64,000 nt of DNA. Origin: Phlyctochytrium arcticum. Taxonomy: Eukaryota > Chytridiomycota > Chytridiomycetes > Chytridiales > Chytridiaceae. This document shows, piece after piece, positions 21,010 through 33,879 of the stretch (position 1 is its first letter; each line of letters opens with the position of its first letter). The position numbers and the translations under genes are program-made. The DNA lies in the NCBI GenBank assembly GCA_025602905.1, contig JAHLKI010000029.1:186001-250000 (forward strand), read 5' to 3'. A model generated the notes under the pieces. It had not been told where the DNA came from. It made no database searches and saw nothing but the letters and a program-made list of their open reading frames with translations.

Positions 21010-22686
21010 ATGGCTACGGATGGAAACGAGGACGGAGTATCGAGCAGCACAACTACAGTGTCAAACACAATGAACACCGGTCTCGTAGGTCGAGCGGGGG
21101 GTGCATATATCCCGCCGGCTCGCCTACGGGCAATGCAGGCCGCATTCACGGACAAGTCAAGTGTCGAATACCAGCGCATCACTTGGGAGGCCCTCAAGAA
21201 GAGTATCAACGGTTTGATCAACAAAGTCAATACTGCGAATATCAAGAACATTGTGGTGGAGCTGTTTGGTCAGATCGGTGAACTACTGCTGACAAGGTTG
21301 ATTGTGCAGTTTCGCAAGGCATATAAGCGTAGTGACAAACAAGTGTGCCTATCATCATCCAAGTTCCTCGCTCATCTGGTCAATCAAAAGGTAGCCCACG
21401 AGATTGTCGCTCTACAGCTTCTGACCCTTTTGACGGAACGGCCCACGGACGATTCAGTAGAGGTGGCGGTTGGATTGATGCGAGAATGCGGTGCATATCT
21501 CTCGGATCCTCGCGTGTCTTTGCGTGCCGCCAATGGTGTTTTTGATCGTTTCCGAGCGATTTTGCACGAAGGAACCATCGACAAAAGAACGCAATACATG
21601 GTAGAGGTGCTCTTTCAAGTTCGCAAGGAGAAGTTCAAGGATAATCCACCGTACCCGGAGGAGCTAGATCTTGTGGATGAAGACGATCAATTAACTCATA
21701 TGGTCACATTGGATGACGAGTCCCTTGAAACATCCGAAGGATTGAATGTATTCAAAGCGGACCCCAGCTACTTGGAAGATGAAGAGCAGTATACCCAAAT
21801 GAAGATGGAGATCTTGGGCGAAGATTCGAGCGATGAAGATGGTAGTGAAGCCAGTAGTGATTCAGATGAAGACAACGATGAGGGGGAGGGGCAAAATACT
21901 GTAGAGGCAGCACAAAAGCGGCTGGAAATCCAAGACGAGACAAATACGAATCTGATCAATCTCAGGCGTGCCATTTATCTTACCATCATGTCAAGTCTGA
22001 ACTTTGAAGAGTGCGCACACAAGCTGATGAAACTCCATATTCAACCGGGACAAGAAATGGAGCTGGTCAACATGGTCATCGAATGTTGTGGGCAAGAACG
22101 AACATATGTGAACTTCTATGGGCTGCTGGGGGAACGTTTTTGCCAATTGAACAAGAACTGGGCCGACGCATTTTGCCAAGCATTTGAGGAAACTTACAAA
22201 ACAGTGCATCGGTTCGAAACAAATCGCCTGCGAAATATTGGCAAATTCTTTGCGCATCTCTTGGCGTCGGATGCTCTCACTTGGGAGGTCTTCTCGTTGA
22301 TTCGCCTGACGGAAGCCGACACTACCTCTTCGTCCCGTATTTTCATCAAAATCATATTCCAGGATCTGTGCGAAGCCTTTGGCCTGAAAACCTTGCGACA
22401 AAGACTCCTCGATCCAAACATGATTGTGCAGGTCCAGACTCCAAGTGGGGTCGTCACTCGCGGGGCATTCGACTGTTTGTTTCCAAAAGACAACCCGCGT
22501 AATACACGGTTTGCGATCAACTACTTCACCAGTATCAACTTGGGTGGACTCACGGAGGAACTACGAGACTATTTGAAGAATGCCCCCAAACTAATAATGG
22601 CCCAGCAGCAGCAGGATGACTTAGATTCATCATCTGAATCCTCATCTGATGACTCTTCATCGTCTGACTCTTCATCATCTGACTAG
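21010..22686 (+). CDS. CWC22: CWC22 copy A, internally deleted
   Basis: Intronless 558-residue paralogue of the splicing factor Cwc22, which binds the spliceosome and, in animals, delivers eIF4A3 for exon-junction complexes. Nearly identical to copy B at 25024, including the start context. It has the MIF4G region ([38 protein letters not shown]) and the MA3 region ([37 protein letters not shown]). Compared with copy B it lacks 40 residues inside MIF4G, an exact 120-bp in-frame deletion after ELFG (at about 21270). It also stops after a Ser/Asp tract, with no Arg/Ser tail. The deletion removes helices of the MIF4G fold, so function is doubtful although the frame is open. The ORF extends in frame to 20917, but 21010 matches the copy B start. 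Confidence 0.85.
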   Translation: MATDGNEDGVSSSTTTVSNTMNTGLVGRAGGAYIPPARLRAMQAAFTDKSSVEYQRITWEALKKSINGLINKVNTANIKNIVVELFGQIGELLLTRLIVQFRKAYKRSDKQVCLSSSKFLAHLVNQKVAHEIVALQLLTLLTERPTDDSVEVAVGLMRECGAYLSDPRVSLRAANGVFDRFRAILHEGTIDKRTQYMVEVLFQVRKEKFKDNPPYPEELDLVDEDDQLTHMVTLDDESLETSEGLNVFKADPSYLEDEEQYTQMKMEILGEDSSDEDGSEASSDSDEDNDEGEGQNTVEAAQKRLEIQDETNTNLINLRRAIYLTIMSSLNFEECAHKLMKLHIQPGQEMELVNMVIECCGQERTYVNFYGLLGERFCQLNKNWADAFCQAFEETYKTVHRFETNRLRNIGKFFAHLLASDALTWEVFSLIRLTEADTTSSSRIFIKIIFQDLCEAFGLKTLRQRLLDPNMIVQVQTPSGVVTRGAFDCLFPKDNPRNTRFAINYFTSINLGGLTEELRDYLKNAPKLIMAQQQQDDLDSSSESSSDDSSSSDSSSSD

Positions 22687-22689
22687 TAA

Positions 22690-23103
22690 GGCCTTGGAAT
22701 AATCATCATTACAGTGATTTCGTGCAAAGAAAAAAGGCTGGGAACTTGGGTCAGAAGTTGAAGGATCACGACTCATTAGCATAGCATTCCGCACATTTTA
22801 CATACAAAACACTCTGAAAACATACAACATCACTATACGAATGATGTAAAAGATAATGCTAAACATAAGTAAGAGTATGGTACTATGGATAAAAATGATG
22901 AGGCAGTTAGATAAAGAAGCTGCTAAGGAGGAAAGCTGTGTGGGAAAAATAGAAACTACGAGAGGAAAAGACCAAGACATTGTCAGATTTTCTGCGAGTT
23001 CAACGAGCTGTCTGAGCACTTCATCATTGCAGGCGTCAAGATGCTCGTCAAGCCCTCCCCCCCTTGAGCAAGTTCTTCGCGTTCGCGAAGATTGCAAATT
23101 TCT
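22690..23103. other. intergenic between CWC22 A and gag-like ORF
   Basis: AT-rich 3' flank of copy A, no ORF supported. Confidence 0.5.
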
Positions 23104-23813
23104 TCAAACTGTTCCTGGGTGAGTTATCGCCATCCGCTGGGTCGGCTTCGGAAGATGCGGAACCAGTGGCACTCTGATCAAAGCGGGCAAGGTCCGCAAC
23201 AACAAACGGTGTTCCGAGACATTCATCTGGAATCGTGTTATATCATCAGGATTGATCTCCAGGAATTGGAGAAATTGCTTGCTTGTCATTTTTTCGTGAG
23301 GTGAGTGAGTGGATGCTTGGGATGTGGCCGGTTTCCATAAGTCTGTGAGCTGGGGCTGATTGCTGGAGTGATCTTTCTCTGCGTGAGTTCCTCTGCAAGT
23401 AGAGCACAGGTGCTGGAACTTGCACTTGGAGCCATAATGACATGTTCCGGTGTCATTAAATGTGTTGCAGAATCCTCTTCGCCGTCCGGGACGGCCATCA
23501 GCGCCGCCATCACGATCAGAACCCCCTTGGTTCCTGTCACTGCGTGCGAGTCGCCCAATACTGAGATCTCCTTTGGACTCATGCGGCTCCACCACGGCGT
23601 TGCTCGCCAATAGGTACATTGTTGCCTGCGGGTCCAGTTCGGCGACGTCGTCGAGTGCCGCGGTAGGAGAGTTGTGGTACGCATACCGGTAAGCTTGATC
23701 CCACGAAAGGAAATGGAACAGTTGCTCTGCCGGATTAGGGTACAGGTTCTTGGCGATCTGGATTTTCTGGCGGCCCAGGGCATACCACCTTTTGTAAGCG
23801 TGGCGGACTGCAT
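23104..23813 (-). pseudogene. CCCH/CxxC zinc-finger gag-like fragment
   Basis: On the minus strand a frame continuing through 23104-23830 reads RQKIQIAKNLYPNPAEQLFH, SWDQAYRYAYHN, then an Arg/Gly/Asp-rich stretch and a zinc finger FCNTFNDTGTCHYGSKCKFQ-H-LCSTCRGTH. This C-x7-C-x5-C-x3-H plus CxxC-x3-H pattern is common in gag-like proteins of retroelements (DIRS and others), but a cellular RNA-binding protein is possible. No reverse transcriptase or recombinase is nearby and no clear start is visible, so I treat it as an element relic lying between the CWC22 copies. Confidence 0.45.
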
Positions 23814-25023
23814 CAGCCTTCCTGGGTTAAGGCTTCTAAATGTCCTGGGTTGAGTGGTGCCGGTTGAAAAATTGAGGTGAATGCAGTAAAATTGGAGCCC
23901 AAGTACGTTTATTCATCCATAGTTCGCACCGTGGGAATGTCGCCAAGGTTGCGAATTTTGGACAAGATCAACTGCACAAATCCCAGCTGTGGGGTGTGCG
24001 GAATACTGTTCCTGCACGCTATGGCCAGCGTAAATCAAGCTGGCGTGCCACAGCCTCGGTTTGCTACAATACAATGTTAGAACTAATATTGCACATAAAT
24101 GTATAGTGAATGCTGCATATCAGGCATACCCTTTGCAGAGAGGAAACAATGGCGTAGGTCCAATTTCCGAAAAGACCGGTCGGGAAACCATGTTTCTTCG
24201 AAAGAATGCATAGAAAGCGATTGATAAGGGAGACTCCGAGGAGGACCATAAACTCTTCACTGACAGTGTTAAAACGGGTCTTGACATCATCTCGCTTGGA
24301 AATACATGTGTATCCCATGTATAAAATCTGAACAGCAAACTTATGGTGTTCCGCTGCTCTGCTCAGATATTCTTTGACTATACTGGATATAAACAAATCA
24401 GTGCGGGAAAACGGAGAGCGTCAGTGAGGCTTGGGAACTTCCAGCTGTTCTCCCACAGACTCCCGGACGAGACAAAAGAAACTTACGATGCTTTAGGCAC
24501 ACATTGGCTGTCCTTGCCTATCCTTTTAAGAGCCCAAAATTAGATTCTTGCGATCATAACGAGCCCACCCAAAATCTACGCCTTGGCGGATCAATTGGCG
24601 CTGGACGTCTTTGATTACGCTTCCATTTAGGTTGATGGGCATGCGAGTGACCCATTGATATATGCGACATGGAACTTTCAGGCATCCAATGAAGACGCGA
24701 CGCGACGACTGAAATTCACTGAATAGGGTGATCAGGTTTTCGCTTAAGACTGTCTTCTAACTTTTGACAGGACTGCTCCGGCAAGCTGGTCTTGAGTTGA
24801 TGCTGGAGGATTTTGTAGCGGCCATCGTTAGACAGGGGCATTGCTTCCACGTTGACGTTGGGTGATCTCCAGATGTATCTGAGAATGCCTCTGGTCGAGG
24901 AGAGTTGCTGCGCAGGTCCGGCTTGGCGGATCACGTGAAAAGTTGGGACCCAGAAGACGAGAGCTGGCGAGAGCTCCAGGAGAGCTCGACAGGAGAGCAC
25001 AAAGCTTCTGTAACGAACAAACA
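23814..25023. other. region with unassigned minus-strand coding-like segments
   Basis: Minus-strand segments look protein-like but do not join into one clean gene: 24845-24716 (SNDGRYKILQHQLKTSLPEQ), 24740-24540 in another frame (SSRRVFIGCLKVPCRIYQWV), and after an acceptor near 24382 a segment with HHKFAVQILYMGYTCISKRD and LLGVSLINRFLCILSKKHGF. This may be an intron-rich gene divergent from CWC22 copy B, starting near 24845, or a decayed one. I do not recognise the family. Confidence 0.35.
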
Positions 25024-27030
25024 ATGGCTACGGATGGAAACGAGAATGGAGTATCGAGCAGCACAAGTACACCGTCAAACACAATGACCACTGGTCTCGT
25101 AGGTCGAGCGGGGGGTGCCTATATCCCGCCGGCTCGCCTACGGGCAATGCAGGCCGCGATCACGGATAAGTCAAGTGTCGAATACCAGCGGATCACTTGG
25201 GAGGCCCTCAAAAAGAGTATCAACGGTTTGATCAACAAAGTCAATACTGCCAATATCAAGAACATTGTGGTGGAGCTGTTTGGGGAGAATTTGGTCCGAG
25301 GTCGAGGACTGCTGTGTCGGAGTATCATGAAGGCTCAGGCCGCTTCCCTGCCCTTTACCCCAGTCTATGCGGCACTCGTTGCCGTCATCAACACAAAGTT
25401 TCCTCAGATCGGTGAACTACTGCTGACAAGGTTGATTGTCCAGTTTCGCAAGGCATATAAGCGTAGTGACAAACAAGTGTGCCTATCATCATCCAAGTTC
25501 CTCGCTCATCTGGTCAACCAAAAGGTAGCCCACGAGATTGTCGCTCTACAGCTTTTGACCCTGTTGACGGAACGGCCCACGGACGATTCAGTAGAGGTGG
25601 CGGTTGGATTGATGCGAGAATGTGGTGCATATCTCTCGGACCCGCGCGTGTCGTTGCGTGCCGCCAATGGCGTTTTTGATCGTTTCCGAGCGATTTTGCA
25701 CGAAGGGACCATCGACAAAAGAACGCAATACATGGTAGAGGTGCTCTTTCAAGTTCGCAAGGAAAAGTTCAAGGACAATCCACCGTACCCGGAGGAGCTA
25801 GATCTTGTGGATGAAGACGATCAATTAACTCATATGGTCACATTGGATGACGAGTCGCTTGAAACTTGCGAAGGGTTGAATGTATTCAAAACAGACTCTA
25901 GCTACCTGGAAAATGAAGAGCAATATACCCAAATGAAGAAGGAGATCTTGGGCGAAGATTCGAGCGATGAAGATGGTAGTGAAGCCAGTAGTGATTCAGA
26001 TGAAGACAACGATGAGGGGGAGGGGCAAAATACTGTAGAGGCAGCACAAAAGCGGCTGGAAATCCAAGACGAGACAAATACGAATCTGATCAATCTCAGG
26101 CGTGCCATTTATCTTACCATCATGTCAAGTCTGAACTTTGAAGAGTGCGCACACAAGCTGATGAAACTCCATATTCAACCGGGACAAGAAATGGAGCTGG
26201 TCAACATGGTCATCGAATGTTGTGGGCAAGAACGAACATATGTGAACTTCTATGGGCTGCTGGGGGAACGTTTTTGCCAATTGAACAAGAACTGGGCCGA
26301 CGCATTTTGCCAAGCATTTGAGGAAACTTACAAAACAGTGCATCGGTTCGAAACAAATCGCCTGCGAAATATTGGCAAATTCTTTGCGCATCTCTTGGCG
26401 TCGGATGCTCTCACTTGGGAGGTCTTCTCGTTGATTCGCCTGACGGAAGCCGACACTACCTCTTCTTCCCGTATTTTCATCAAAATCATATTCCAGGATT
26501 TGTGTGAAGCCTTTGGCCTGAAAACCCTGCGACAAAGACTCCTCGATCCAAACATGATTGTGCAGGTCCAAACGCCAAGTGGGGTCGTTACCCGCGGTGC
26601 ATTTGACGGCCTCTTTCCAAAAGACAACCCGCGTAATACACGGTTTGCGATCAACTACTTCACCAGTATCAATTTGGGTGGACTCACCGAGGAGTTGCGA
26701 GAATATCTGAAGAACGCCCCGAAGCTCATCATGGCTCAGCAGCAGGAAGTCGATTCAGATTCATCATCATCTGACTCGTCATCTTCGGATGACTCGAGCA
26801 GCGACAGCGAGTCCAGCTCGTCGGACTCAGGGTCTGACGTCTCCCCCCGCCGCGATCGACGACGCAGCCCTCCAAGAAGGCGCTCCCCGGAGCCCTCACC
26901 AGTGGCCAAACGGCAACGCCGTGACTCGCGTGACTCGCGAGATGGCCGAGATCGGCGCGACTCTCGCGACGACCGCGTCCATCCGGACCGGCGTAGACTG
27001 CAGGATGAGCGGGACCATCGTAGAAGATAG
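25024..27030 (+). CDS. CWC22: pre-mRNA splicing factor CWC22, copy B (intact)
   Basis: Intronless 668-residue Cwc22 with complete domain set: MIF4G domain (about residues 20-290, including [20 protein letters not shown] which copy A lacks), an acidic Ser/Asp/Glu linker ([20 protein letters not shown]), the MA3 domain (about 350-560, [40 protein letters not shown]), and a Ser/Asp tract leading into an Arg/Ser/Asp-rich tail ([35 protein letters not shown]). Acts in the spliceosome. The open frame reaches upstream to 24943, but the ATG at 25024 aligns with copy A and sits in a good context, so it is preferred. This is probably the functional gene and copy A the derivative. Confidence 0.93.
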   Translation: MATDGNENGVSSSTSTPSNTMTTGLVGRAGGAYIPPARLRAMQAAITDKSSVEYQRITWEALKKSINGLINKVNTANIKNIVVELFGENLVRGRGLLCRSIMKAQAASLPFTPVYAALVAVINTKFPQIGELLLTRLIVQFRKAYKRSDKQVCLSSSKFLAHLVNQKVAHEIVALQLLTLLTERPTDDSVEVAVGLMRECGAYLSDPRVSLRAANGVFDRFRAILHEGTIDKRTQYMVEVLFQVRKEKFKDNPPYPEELDLVDEDDQLTHMVTLDDESLETCEGLNVFKTDSSYLENEEQYTQMKKEILGEDSSDEDGSEASSDSDEDNDEGEGQNTVEAAQKRLEIQDETNTNLINLRRAIYLTIMSSLNFEECAHKLMKLHIQPGQEMELVNMVIECCGQERTYVNFYGLLGERFCQLNKNWADAFCQAFEETYKTVHRFETNRLRNIGKFFAHLLASDALTWEVFSLIRLTEADTTSSSRIFIKIIFQDLCEAFGLKTLRQRLLDPNMIVQVQTPSGVVTRGAFDGLFPKDNPRNTRFAINYFTSINLGGLTEELREYLKNAPKLIMAQQQEVDSDSSSSDSSSSDDSSSDSESSSSDSGSDVSPRRDRRRSPPRRRSPEPSPVAKRQRRDSRDSRDGRDRRDSRDDRVHPDRRRLQDERDHRRR

Positions 27031-27360
27031 TAATTGTGTATATATTTTTAAAAGAAATTGGTCCGCCCTCTACTGTAGTTGCAGGCCTTGGTTTTTTCTT
27101 ATGGTGGAGATCTTTGCAGAGCTGCACCCAATCTCAGACTTTTGGGTATTCTGTTCATCCCGTGTCACTCAAAAATCTGCCGGGTACTTTGAGCGTCAAA
27201 TCTATGTATGAGGGGCTCCAAAAAGAATACTATTTGGTGTTATGTATCTGAATTTACAAGTTTAGGCAACAATCTGTAGGAAATACAACGGCGTTTGATG
27301 TTTCGAGATAAAAATTAGATCAAGAGACTGGGGTATGTGTACGTGGGAGCATCGAACCAA
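27031..27360. other. convergent 3' spacer
   Basis: 3' ends of CWC22 copy B and the HAPSTR1-like gene meet here. No further feature seen. Confidence 0.6.
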
Positions 27361-28347
27361 TCATGTCATTTCGTCCTTCTTTCGGCGGCTGCGTTTGACA
27401 GTTGGTTCTCCGCTGAACGGATCAACATTCCAATTCAGTCTTCTAGCCAGCCCTGAAGTATCGAACGTAAGCTGTTGTGGTGGTTGAGAATGCTGCGGTT
27501 GCTGTTGGTGCTGGTGTTGCTGATGAAATTGCTGCTGTTGCGCATGTTGAAATCCGGGCATCGGACCTCCGCCCATATTGCTATTGCCCCAGCGTCGTTT
27601 TAACGATGAGATAGGACTGTCCTGTTGGTAAGCGTGTCCAGGGAAAACATCGGCAGGTGAAGTGGCTAGAGCACTGGGACTTAAAGACGGGACGGATGAG
27701 AAGGAATTTGAAGGTGCTTGCGAGATATGATCATGTGCGGGGTGGGCGGATATTGAGGGGGGACTTAGAGGCATGGAAAACGTGAAGTCCGAAGAGGGGA
27801 TGATGGAAGCAAAGGATGAGGGAGCTTGAAATCGAGGTGCTGTTGCTGTGGGTATATCCATCTCATGGTGATGTCGCTGCTGTTGCAGAGACTGTTGAGA
27901 TTGTTGATGGTGTTGCTCCTGTTGGTCAGGGAGAGGGTTCTGGTGATGTTGTTGCTGTTGCTGCTCCTGCTGCTGTGATATATTGTCCCCCGGGGGACCA
28001 TCCCGCCGACCCACATTAGAAGCTCCCAGCGCCCCTGCCTCAGTTGCATCCATGTCTTTCAGCTGCTCGTGTTTGCGCGACAGAAACCCAACCAGATCAT
28101 TCAAAGCTACAGCCCCATCCCTGCTATTTCCTCGGTTGGCAGAAATGAATTGCCAAAGATCCTGCAAACATTGGTCGTACCCGCTGCGAAACGCTCGACG
28201 CTCTTGTTTTACAGACTCCTTGTAGAGCTGTGTTACCGAAAAAGCAGCGGCTTTGAAACTAGCCATCAATGTTGGGTCTGATTCTGCAGTAGACATGCCA
28301 CCCAGCCCGCCTGAATCAGGCGTAGGCTGGTTGGAAGAAACGTCCAT
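27361..28347 (-). CDS. HAPSTR1-like (DUF4588) protein
   Basis: Single-exon 328-residue protein. The N-terminal segment ASFKAAAFSVTQLYKESVKQ, ERRAFRSGYDQCLQDLWQFI, LNDLVGFLSRKHEQL matches, from memory, the conserved domain of human HAPSTR1 (C16orf72), a HUWE1-binding stress-response protein also widespread in fungi as DUF4588. The remainder is Gln/His-rich (many CAG/CAC runs on the coding strand) and Ser/Pro-rich, ending in a basic KRSRRKKDE nuclear-localisation-like tail. The ATG at 28347 begins a clean ORF. The orthology is inferred from one short conserved stretch. Confidence 0.7.
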   Translation of the reverse strand: MDVSSNQPTPDSGGLGGMSTAESDPTLMASFKAAAFSVTQLYKESVKQERRAFRSGYDQCLQDLWQFISANRGNSRDGAVALNDLVGFLSRKHEQLKDMDATEAGALGASNVGRRDGPPGDNISQQQEQQQQQHHQNPLPDQQEQHHQQSQQSLQQQRHHHEMDIPTATAPRFQAPSSFASIIPSSDFTFSMPLSPPSISAHPAHDHISQAPSNSFSSVPSLSPSALATSPADVFPGHAYQQDSPISSLKRRWGNSNMGGGPMPGFQHAQQQQFHQQHQHQQQPQHSQPPQQLTFDTSGLARRLNWNVDPFSGEPTVKRSRRKKDEMT

Positions 28348-28859
28348 ACGCGAGAGGAGTGCTTGCCGGTCGTCAATGTAAAGTGTGAACTGACAACCAG
28401 TCCGTCTATTTCGAAATCCGTGTTTGGTCCGGGAAATGGCGGTACACCACAGGTTGATATGCGACGTGCTCGAAACAGAGTAGGCGTAGATTCGTAGTAA
28501 TAGCCGGGACAGTGCGGTAAAAAACTTGCTTAGGCCTCAAGCAGGGTCACAGGCTTCGAGGTCCAAAACTCCCAGCAAAACTCACCGTCGAAGACCCTCA
28601 GACCAGCTCAAGACCTCAAGACCCGATGCGGTCACGTGTGGAACTTGAGATGGCGCAGTTTGGGTCGGAGTTTCAGGGAGGCTCCTCCAGGCTCCAGGTT
28701 CTTGTTCCTTGCACAAACTTCAAGTGCTAATTATCCTTCATGAATGCGGACGTACTGGTCATCATCTTTCAAGGCTCATAAACAACACACAAATCTGACA
28801 GACACGGCAAAGATCTCGGATCGGCAAAAACGGTCAATTCTTCAAACTATGCAACAGCT
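28348..28859. other. spacer upstream of HAPSTR1-like gene
   Basis: 5' region of the HAPSTR1-like gene and 3' region of the LRR gene, both minus strand. No ORF or repeat supported. Confidence 0.5.
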
Positions 28860-30396
28860 TTATGGGGTATTTTGATACAAAGGGCCATCGGGAGGAAGTG
28901 TGGCGGCCGACTCCATATCTGGCTGCTCCGCCGTTGCTGAAAAATATTCCACAGGTGAAACGGCTTCCGACTCGGGGGCGCCGCCGTAGTAGGAACTGGG
29001 TGAGAAAAGCGACGACTCCGAAGTCGCCGAACCAGGCGCGTTCTCTACAGGCTCGTCCTCTCGACAAGCTTCAAGCTGCGGCTCGTGCTCTTCAGCAACG
29101 CTTTCTTTTGACAACGAGGCGGGGTCCTTCGTGGGTGGGTGCAAAAGTCCACTGGCAAATCCACCTGCCGAACGTACACAACTCTCCTCGGGGGGCACAG
29201 ATGTTCCTGAGCTAATTTGTGATTGGGGACGTTGTGACATGCGATTGGCGCCGAGTCCGCTACCCCCTCCGATTATGCTTGACCGAATCATCGACACTAA
29301 GTATCGTGTCAGTCGGGAGTAGTTAAAAATCTATAACTTGATATGACTTACCCGCTCGACTTTGTGACTTGTAAGATTCTTGATGTAATGACTCGTCACT
29401 CATAATGTCTAAGAGAAGACTTGTCAATTTTGTTATCACTTAATCGCGTCTCCTTCACAGATACTTACGGATGGCCGGTACATTGCCACTCAGCTTGACT
29501 ATCTCCCGCTGACTTTCCTCCGCATCAATCAACGGGTTGCCAGCCAGTGAAACACCTGATCCAAGAGGCAGAATCTGATCAGAAGAACGATATAGCGACT
29601 GAACAAATGTTTCTTATACCGCGCAGGGAAGGTAGCTGATGGAGAACACCATTGAAGGTAGTCAGCTTGTTGTTGCTGATCCCGAAAAATTGCTTCGGAT
29701 CCGGCGTTAACATGTGGGGTATGATTTGAGGATCTCAACTCACAAGGCTTTTTAGCTTTACGAAACCTGCGGGCATGCACTCAATCCGATTGTCCGTTAA
29801 ACTCAAATGCGTAAGGGTATCAATTTCGCATAACGATTCCGGCATATATGTCAGCTGATTCCGGCAGAGATTAAGTTGGCGTAGATTCTGAAGCTTGTCA
29901 AGCCCCGCTTGCTCCACAGCACTGGATGTTAGCAGGTTGGCGCCCAGACTTAACACCTCGAGGAAAAAAAGTTGATTGAAATGTGCTGGGAAAGAGCGGA
30001 GGTTGTTTGAGCTTGAAAAGATGGTGGGTAATATTAGATATTGAGGATCTCATATCTGTGTCCATTAAAGCAAACCTGAGGTGAAGGACCTTGAGGTTTT
30101 TCAGTCCAACAAATGTGCTCGGTAGAGAGGAAATCACATTGTTACTATCGCCTACACCGGTGAGTGATGTGGCTAAAAAGCTATTCAAGAATCTCTCTAC
30201 CTTAAATTCAGTGATACGAGCGTCTTTACACTGAGGACTTCTTGAGGAACAGAGTCCAGGTAGGAATTGGCCAAATGCATAACCTGCGGATTTTAGGTCA
30301 ACTCGAGCTACTCATAACCCCAAGCCAAGACGCGAGTCTTACAGATAGCTCATCCTCGCTTCTACTTTTCTCGTCCTCCTTCCATCTACTCTTCAT
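28860..30396 (-). CDS. leucine-rich repeat protein
   Basis: Eight exons, minus strand: 30396-30343, 30283-30201, 30144-30076, 29948-29744, 29692-29620, 29555-29469, 29408-29352, 29296-28860, giving 354 residues with consistent phase at every junction. About six LRRs of the typical kind: VLSVKTLVSLNLS-NNVISSLPSTFVGLK, NLKVLHLSLGANLL, LQNLRQLNLCRNQLTYMPES, DTLTHLSLTDNRIECMP, GISNNKLTTFNGVLHQLPSL, and a cap VSLAGNPLID. The C-terminal 150 residues are Ser/Pro/Glu-rich and probably disordered. Resembles small LRR adaptor proteins of the SHOC2/LRRC family; no catalytic domain, so partner and process are unknown. Diverges from RPS18 with 182 bp between start codons. Confidence 0.85.
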
Positions 30397-30578
30397 TATT
30401 GTGATTGTTTTGCCGCGATAAAATGCTGGCAAGAATGCTCGAAATCTGTCGTGAAATCGAAGTCCCGCTCGCTGACGTAAGCCAACCTGTAGACAGTCAC
30501 ATGACGCGTCTGCGAACGACAACAATGTTGCAATAGCCAAATCGCAAACTTCCCTTCCTCTCCGCCCCGATTGCCATC
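30397..30578. promoter_or_regulatory. bidirectional promoter LRR gene / RPS18
   Basis: 182 bp between the divergent ATGs at 30396 (minus) and 30579 (plus). Role inferred from geometry. Confidence 0.35.
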
Positions 30579-31523
<945 letters not shown>

Positions 31524-31876
31524 TAATTTCGAGCGCTTGTCGTCTCGATGTTTTTTTACAATTCCATCTTTATATGACTTGTTACATTTCCCGTCCGTTT
31601 TTCGAGGGCAAATGGGCCAGTTTGTACAGCCATATTTCCTATCTATTATGAAACACACATCGCCACTGGATTCACTCAAACCAGTCTTACTCAAGCGTAC
31701 ATTCATTGTCCGTTACGTTTCGCCCCAAGCCCCGAGTGACCCTCTGATTACAACAATGAACATAACTCTGTCTTGTACCCTGAGCGGCCCGGAGCGGGGG
31801 CCACGCAAACTAGTAAGAGAGATGAATGTGTATGAAAGAACAATTGAAACAAATGGTATCAGCAACTTATGAGAAT
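31524..31876. other. convergent 3' spacer RPS18 / ETF-QO
   Basis: 3' flanks of both genes. ORFs through here are extensions of coding frames, not separate genes. Confidence 0.6.
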
Positions 31877-33879
31877 CTATGTGAAGTAGTATTTTGGGCC
31901 TCCTCCTCCCTCGGGGACTAGAAGTGGAAAAAAAAAGATAAATACGGGAACACATGAAAGAATGTCAATCTCTTGGCTTTACCTGTCCAGTCAATGTTCT
32001 GACTAGGATCTTTGATGTCACAGGTTTTGCAATGAATGCAGTTCTGAGCGTTAATTTGGAACCGCTTCTTCCCTGGGTTAGCTTCATCATCGAGGTATTC
32101 GTACACGCCGGCTTCAAAATAGACGCGTTAATCGCGGGAGGGTAAAGATATGTAATGAAAATTACCTGGACAAAATTTCTGCTCCGGGCCGCCATAAATG
32201 GGATAGTTTGTCTCCAATTGATCCTTCTGTCCGCGCTGCAACCGTAAGTGCACTGGCTGATTTTCCTCGTGATTTGTTCCGGTTCGGCTGACATTTTCCA
32301 ACAGATCAAAACTAATCACACCATCCGGCTTTGGGTATTCAATTGGTGTCACGTCTTTGAGAGGTTTCAAGGTTGCATAATCGGGCTTGGGGTGCTTGAA
32401 CGTCCATGGCGTCTTGCCTCGCAAAAACAATGTATCAAGGCCAGAGTACATGATGCCACCGTAAAGACCGAGTGGGTTGTGGAAAGATGGACGGATGTTT
32501 CGGACTTGGTACAATTCCTTGTACACCCATGAGTTCTTGATATTAGTCTCGTAGTCAGTCAAAAGAAGCGGGCCGGCAGCTTCAGAGCCCTCCTTTGTTA
32601 TGGCTTCATATGATGCATCTGCGGCGAGCATGCCGCTCTTCATGGCCGTATGTGTGCCCTTGATCTTGGGCACATTGAGAAACCCAGCTGTACAGCCAAT
32701 CAAAGCACCACCCGGGAAAATAAGCTTTGGAATACTTTGGTATCCACCTTCATTCAGGGCACGGGCACCATAACTGATGATCTTTCCGCCTTCGAGATAT
32801 TTCCGGATAGAAGGGTGCTGTTTATACCGCTGAAATTCCTTATACGGGCTGAGTGTTGGGTTTTGGTAGTCAAGAGCTACAACGTAACCAATAGCACACT
32901 TGTTGTCCTCAAAGTGGTACATGAATGAACCACCATACGTATCCTTGTCCATTGGCCAACCAATCGAATGGAGTACCAAACCTGGCTCGAACTTCTCAGG
33001 AGCTAATTCCCAGACTTCCTTCAGACCGATACCGTATGATTGAGGTTGTGAGTCCTTTCGTAAATCATATTTGCGAGCAACACGCTTCGTCAGGTGCCCA
33101 TGACAGCCTTCGGCAAATAATGTAACTTTTGCGTGGATGGCCATACCACGCTCAAAATTGTCCTTCGCCTTGCCATCACGGCTGATTCCCACGTCGTTGG
33201 TAGCAATTCCCTTTACGGAACCATCTTCATTATATAAAACCTCGCTTGCGGCAAAGCTTGGGTAAATCTCAACTCCAAGTTCTTCAGCTTGTTCGCCGAG
33301 CCATCGGGTAAAGTTAGACAGGGAAACGATGTAGTTGCCTTTGTTGTTCATTTGGGGAGGGTGTGGCATGGGAATGGCATTGTTTTTAGTGAGGAACAGC
33401 ATCCGATCTTTGGTGGCAGGTGTGTTAAGAGGGGCACCCTTCTCCTTCCAATCTGGGATCAACTCATCCAGTGCGCGCGGTTCAAGAACAGCCCCGGAGA
33501 GAATATGTGCGCCGACTTCACTGCCCTTTTCCACAACAAAGACGCGCAACTCTTTTCCATCCGCATTCGCGCGCTGTTTCAGTCGGATAGCCGCACTGAG
33601 TCCGGCTGGTCCGGCTCCGACAATGCACACATCCACTTCATCTTCATATCTTTCAGCAGTTAACGGATTTTCTTCTCCCTCTCCCTCCTCTACTTCAGTC
33701 GCTTGTCTTAGAGGCGGGTTGGCGATGAACGAACGGGAAGGAGTCAGGCGAGCTACGCGCCCAAGAGTACTGGAGATGGCTTGACCGACCGAAATAGGTC
33801 CACGAACCACTAGCGAGGCAGATCCCACGCGAAGCAGGGATTCGGCAAAAGGAAGCTTTCTTGGAGCACGTCGCAGCAT
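31877..33879 (-). CDS. ETFDH: electron-transfer flavoprotein:ubiquinone oxidoreductase
   Basis: Mitochondrial inner-membrane FAD/4Fe-4S enzyme passing electrons from ETF (fatty-acid and amino-acid oxidation) to ubiquinone. Exons 33879-32166, 32111-31983, 31917-31877 give 627 residues. Visible: an N-terminal presequence rich in Arg/Ser ([20 protein letters not shown]); FAD Rossmann motif [31 protein letters not shown]; the ubiquinone-domain stretch [20 protein letters not shown]; and the 4Fe-4S cluster cysteines CPAGVYEY...[20 protein letters not shown]. The ferredoxin-like cysteines are restored only by splicing the 54-nt intron at 32112-32165. The C-terminus [15 protein letters not shown] is normal. 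Yeast homologue is Cir2. Confidence 0.97.
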
